Shown one piece after another: positions 5,367-7,485 of a stretch of 7,485 bases of DNA (position 1 is its first letter; every line of letters starts with the position of its first letter). The position numbers and the translations under genes were made by a program. The notes below the pieces were generated by a model that searched no databases, was not told where the DNA came from, and saw only the letters and a program-made list of their open reading frames with translations. Origin of the DNA: an uncultured Ruminococcus sp. (GTDB taxonomy: Bacteria; Bacillota; Clostridia; Oscillospirales; CAG-272); the NCBI GenBank assembly GCA_902766575.1, contig CACXED010000359.1, positions 1-7,485 of the forward strand, in the 5' to 3' direction.

Positions 5367-5891
5367 ATTAGCACAAAAGAACTGCAGATCAATGAGGAGA
5401 TCCGGGCAAAGGAACTGCGTATCGTCGGAGAGAACGGAGAGCAGGTAGGAGTTATGTCCTCCAGCGCCGCGCTCGCTATGGCTTACGAAAAGGATCTTGA
5501 CCTTGTGCTCATCGCTCCCACCGCTCAGCCGCCGGTCGCACGTATCATGGATTACGGCAAGTACCGCTTCGAGCGCGACAAGAAGGAGAAGGAAGCCAAG
5601 AAGAAGCAGACTGTTGTCGAAGTCAAGGAGATACAGCTTTCCTGCCGCATTGATACACACGATTTCGAGACCAAGGTCAAGCACGCTCACCGCTTCATCG
5701 GCGACGGAAACAAGGTCAGGGTCGTTGTGAAATTCAAGGGCCGCGAAATGAGCCATCTCGATATCGGACGCGATATCCTCGCAAAATTCGAGGAAGCCTG
5801 CGCCGACATCGGTACGGTCGAAAAGCGTCCGGCGCTTGAGGGACGCTTTATGAGCATGATCATCAATCCCATAAAGCAGCCTGCCAAGTAA
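5367..5891 (+). CDS. infC: Translation initiation factor IF-3
   Basis: IF3 binds the 30S ribosomal subunit, keeps it apart from 50S, and checks the initiator tRNA and start codon. From ATT at 5367 the product has 174 residues, normal for the family. The N-terminal domain is about 1-72 and carries the IF3 signature RIMDYGKYRFE at about 59-69. A lysine-rich linker (DKKEKEAKKKQ) leads to the C-terminal domain (about 84-170), with EIQLSCRIDTHDF and the 30S-binding region VVVKFKGREMSH. The start is the rare ATT. In E. coli infC also starts with AUU and IF3 represses its own translation by rejecting this codon; the same feedback is likely here. It is the first gene of the operon and is followed by rpmI after an 85-nt gap that contains only a short GCCGTC/GACGGC hairpin (5902-5915). 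Confidence 0.96.
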   Translation: MSTKELQINEEIRAKELRIVGENGEQVGVMSSSAALAMAYEKDLDLVLIAPTAQPPVARIMDYGKYRFERDKKEKEAKKKQTVVEVKEIQLSCRIDTHDFETKVKHAHRFIGDGNKVRVVVKFKGREMSHLDIGRDILAKFEEACADIGTVEKRPALEGRFMSMIINPIKQPAK

Positions 5892-5976
5892 TTGTTGCTT
5901 TGCCGTCCTGACGGCTGACAGTACACCGAAAATCAACGAGAGCCAAAAGCTCATCAATAGTAAGGAGTAAATTAAA

Positions 5977-6171
5977 ATGGCAAAAATAAAGACTCACAAG
6001 GCTACCGCCAAGAGATTCTCTACCACCAAGAGCGGACTCGTCAAGCTCAACCACACCAACCGCCGCCACAAGCTCGGCATCAAGACCCCCAAGAGAAAGA
6101 GACAGCTCCGCGGCAACGCTTACCTCAGCAAGGCTATGGCAGCAAACTACAGATCGCTGCTCGGCGAATAA
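5977..6171 (+). CDS. rpmI: 50S ribosomal protein L35
   Basis: This 64-residue, strongly basic protein has the L35 pattern: MAKIKTHKATAKRF at the N-terminus, a central NRRHKLGIK, and KRKRQLRGNAYLSKA towards the C-terminus. L35 is a small protein of the large ribosomal subunit. AAGGAG at 5962-5967 precedes the ATG at 5977. The gene sits between infC and rplT in the classical order, with no terminator on either side, so it is co-transcribed. Codon use is biased towards AAG, CTC and CGC, as expected of a highly expressed gene. Confidence 0.97.
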   Translation: MAKIKTHKATAKRFSTTKSGLVKLNHTNRRHKLGIKTPKRKRQLRGNAYLSKAMAANYRSLLGE

Positions 6172-6220
6172 GCCCGTCTGTTTCACACACTATCAAGAAA
6201 TTACTGGAGGATAACATAAA

Positions 6221-6580
6221 ATGGCAAGAGTTAAAGGCGCGATGATGACTCGCAAGAGAAGAAATAAGGTTCTCAAGGCTGCTAAGGGCTACTGGGGCGC
6301 TAAGTCCAAGCACTTCAAGATGGCCAAAGAGCAGGTGATGAAGAGCGGCAACTACGCTTTCGCCGGAAGAAAGATGAAAAAGAGAGACTTCCGTTCTCTC
6401 TGGATCGCTCGTATCTCCGCTCAGGCAAAGGTCTGCGGCATGAACTACTCAACCCTCATGCACGGACTCAAGGTCGCAGGCATCGACCTCAACAGAAAGA
6501 TGCTCGCTGAGATCGCGGTCTCCGATAAGGACGCTTTCGCAGCTATCGCAGAGCAGGCCAAGGCGGCTCTCGCAAAATAA
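6221..6580 (+). CDS. rplT: 50S ribosomal protein L20
   Basis: This 119-residue basic protein binds 23S rRNA early and is needed for assembly of the large subunit. The N-terminal extension (MARVKGAMMTRKRRNKVLKAA, about 1-21) is the rRNA-penetrating arm. KGYWGAKSK follows at 22-30. The globular domain includes KKRDFRSLWIARISAQAK (53-70) and GLKVAGIDLNRKMLAEIAV (82-100), which are diagnostic. GGAGG at 6206-6210 precedes the ATG. In Bacillus L20 is the operon's autogenous repressor, acting on the infC leader, and the switchable leader at 5201-5353 fits that role. The gene is followed by a terminator. Confidence 0.97.
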   Translation: MARVKGAMMTRKRRNKVLKAAKGYWGAKSKHFKMAKEQVMKSGNYAFAGRKMKKRDFRSLWIARISAQAKVCGMNYSTLMHGLKVAGIDLNRKMLAEIAVSDKDAFAAIAEQAKAALAK

Positions 6581-6589
6581 TCAGACCTT

Positions 6590-6621
6590 AAAATAACCGG
6601 TTCAGTCGGTAAAATAACCGG
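6590..6621 (+). repeat. Direct repeat of a terminator arm
   Basis: AAAATAACCGG occurs at 6590-6600 and again at 6611-6621, 21 bp apart. Both copies are complementary to CCGGTTATTTT at 6627-6637. The second copy forms the compact terminator hairpin; the first could form a longer-looped alternative. This may be a partial duplication of the terminator arm. Confidence 0.75.
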
Positions 6622-6640
6622 CAGAGCCGGTTATTTTGTT
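6611..6640 (+). terminator. Intrinsic terminator after rplT
   Basis: AAAATAACCGGC (6611-6622) and GCCGGTTATTTT (6626-6637) form a perfect 12-bp stem around the loop AGA. The TTATTTTGTT on the 3' side serves as a short U-tract, and the matching A-rich 5' side would let it work weakly on the other strand too. It ends about 3 bases before the ribosome-binding site of the methyltransferase gene, so that gene probably depends on read-through, since I see no separate promoter. Confidence 0.85.
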
Positions 6641-6642
6641 AC

Positions 6643-6650
6643 AGGAGAGG
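6643..6650 (+). promoter_or_regulatory. Ribosome-binding site that fixes the methyltransferase start at ATG 6660
   Basis: AGGAGAGG at 6643-6650 is 9 nt before ATG 6660. The in-frame TTG at 6636 lies inside the terminator stem, and the in-frame GTG at 6651 touches the site, so both are excluded. Confidence 0.8.
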
Positions 6651-6659
6651 GTGATCGAA

Positions 6660-7451
6660 ATGCCAGACTATGAGACGATAATCAGCCGCAAGAATCCGCT
6701 CGTCACCCGAATGGCTAAGCTCGGAGACCGCAAGTTCCGCGACCTTGAGGGGCTGTTCCGGCTCGACGGAGTAAAGCTCTTTTCAGAGGCGGTCAGAAGC
6801 GGCGTCGGGATCGAATATGTCTTTGCGACAAAGGCGAAACTAAACGAGCTGTCGGAGCTGATCTCAGCCTCGGGCGCGAGGGCTTTTGAGGTAACGGACG
6901 AGGTTCTGGAAAAGCTCACCGACGAAAAGGCTCCGCAGGGGATAGTCGCAGCGGCGAGGAAGTTCCCGACTCTCCCGGAGGGCGAGCTGCCGGAGGGCGG
7001 CTTTCGCGCGCTGCTGCTGTCGTCGATACGCGATCCGGGAAATCTCGGGACTATCGTGCGCACCGCCTACGCTTTCGGCATCGACCGCATCTATCTGAGC
7101 CGCGACTGCGCCGATATTTACTCGCCCAAGACGATCCGGGCGGCGATGGGAACGATTTTCCGCCAGAAGCTGACTCTCGTCGGCGATGAGATCGAGCTTG
7201 TCGGACGGCTGAAATCGGCGGGCTGCGAGGTCTACGCAGCGGCGCTCCGACAGGGAGCTAAAAGTCTCGGGAGCTTCACGCTGCCCGAGCGGGTCTGCTT
7301 CGCCGTCGGAAACGAGGGACACGGGCTCGACGACAGCCTGATCGACGCCTGCTCGGGGACGGTTATCATCCCGATGGTCAGCGGCTGCGAGTCGCTGAAC
7401 GCCGCCGGAGCCGCCGGAATTCTCGCATGGGAGATGAGGAGAACGCGATGA
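6660..7451 (+). CDS. TrmH/SpoU-family RNA 2'-O-methyltransferase (23S rRNA type)
   Basis: This 263-residue enzyme belongs to the SPOUT class, which transfers methyl from S-adenosylmethionine to a ribose 2'-OH in rRNA or tRNA. The N-terminal part (about 1-100) is the SpoU substrate-binding domain, with ISRKNPLVTRMAKL and the typical EKAPQGIVAAAR. The catalytic knotted domain (about 115-260) shows motif 1 RDPGNLGTIVRTA (124-136, R134), motif 2 AVGNEGHGL (215-223) and motif 3 IPMVSGCESLNAAGAAGI (237-254, N247). In Bacillus, ysgA, reported to be the 23S rRNA methylase RlmP, lies near the infC-rplT region and pheS, so an orthologue is likely, but the exact target nucleotide is not provable here. 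The gene follows the rplT terminator, and its stop overlaps the next start (ATGA at 7448-7451). Confidence 0.93.
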   Translation: MPDYETIISRKNPLVTRMAKLGDRKFRDLEGLFRLDGVKLFSEAVRSGVGIEYVFATKAKLNELSELISASGARAFEVTDEVLEKLTDEKAPQGIVAAARKFPTLPEGELPEGGFRALLLSSIRDPGNLGTIVRTAYAFGIDRIYLSRDCADIYSPKTIRAAMGTIFRQKLTLVGDEIELVGRLKSAGCEVYAAALRQGAKSLGSFTLPERVCFAVGNEGHGLDDSLIDACSGTVIIPMVSGCESLNAAGAAGILAWEMRRTR

Positions 7452-7485
7452 AATTCATAAACGCACTGATCTTCGACACCGACAG
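7448..7485 (+). CDS. Start of an unidentified gene cut by the window edge
   Basis: An ATG at 7448 overlaps the methyltransferase stop in the sequence ATGA, with GAGGAG at 7436-7441 as ribosome site, so translational coupling is likely. Only MKFINALIFDTD is visible before the edge. The hydrophobic strand followed by D-x-D recalls motif I of HAD-type phosphatases, but the next residue must be S or R rather than the usual G, and twelve residues cannot settle the family. Confidence 0.7.
   Translation, partial: MKFINALIFDTD

Noticed and set aside
5902..5915. GCCGTC/GACGGC hairpin between infC and rpmI as a regulatory site or terminator
   Set aside because: The stem is short, with almost no loop and no T-tract. 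Nothing links it to L20 control, which is better explained by the leader.
6636..6659. Earlier TTG start for the methyltransferase
   Set aside because: It lies inside the terminator stem and upstream of the only good ribosome-binding site, which serves the ATG at 6660.
1..7485. A previously undescribed multi-gene system, mobile element, CRISPR array or phage remnant
   Set aside because: All genes but one small membrane protein (and the truncated right-edge gene) fall into known families in a common core-genome arrangement. No transposase, integrase, attachment-site repeats or spaced repeats are visible.

Overview
The window looks like chromosomal DNA from a GC-rich, endospore-forming member of the Bacillota, most likely class Clostridia. 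The evidence is a full-length SpoIVA spore-coat ATPase, strong Shine-Dalgarno (SD) sites, sigma-A promoters with 17-bp spacers and TG-extended -10 boxes, and an infC-rpmI-rplT operon with a terminator in its leader. It reads as ordinary core genome. I see no transposase, phage gene, CRISPR array, tRNA or rRNA.

Layout: (1) Positions 1-741, minus strand, hold the start of an XRE-type regulator with a Cys-x-x-Cys motif near the left edge; it runs off the window. Its near-consensus sigma-A promoter lies back to back with a possible sigma-E promoter for spoIVA (888-2366, plus). (2) A YgjV-like membrane protein (2446-2994, plus) follows, with its own promoter framed by an 11-bp inverted repeat. It converges on a Cof-type HAD phosphatase (3002-3817, minus); a 17-bp palindrome spans both stop codons. 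(3) A 152-bp divergent gap carrying a 17-bp-armed inverted repeat leads to a two-gene unit on the plus strand: an unrecognised six-helix membrane protein (3970-4677) and, one base later, a GNAT acetyltransferase (4679-5146). (4) A consensus promoter at 5166-5194 starts the infC-rpmI-rplT operon (IF3, L35, L20). Its leader of about 165 nt contains an intrinsic terminator and an upstream segment that can pair with that terminator in a mutually exclusive way. IF3 begins at a non-standard ATT codon. (5) A terminator after rplT sits directly in front of a SpoU-family rRNA 2'-O-methyltransferase (6660-7451). Its stop overlaps the start of a further gene cut off by the right edge.

The right half is a translation module: initiation factor, two large-subunit proteins and an rRNA modification enzyme, with likely feedback by L20 on the leader (known for Bacillus infC) and by IF3 on its own ATT start (known for E. 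coli infC). The left half is a set of separately promoted genes. No new multi-gene system is evident. The most unusual signals are the leader's switchable pairing and four inverted repeats: inside the XRE gene, around the ygjV-like promoter, across the convergent stops, and upstream of the unknown membrane gene.
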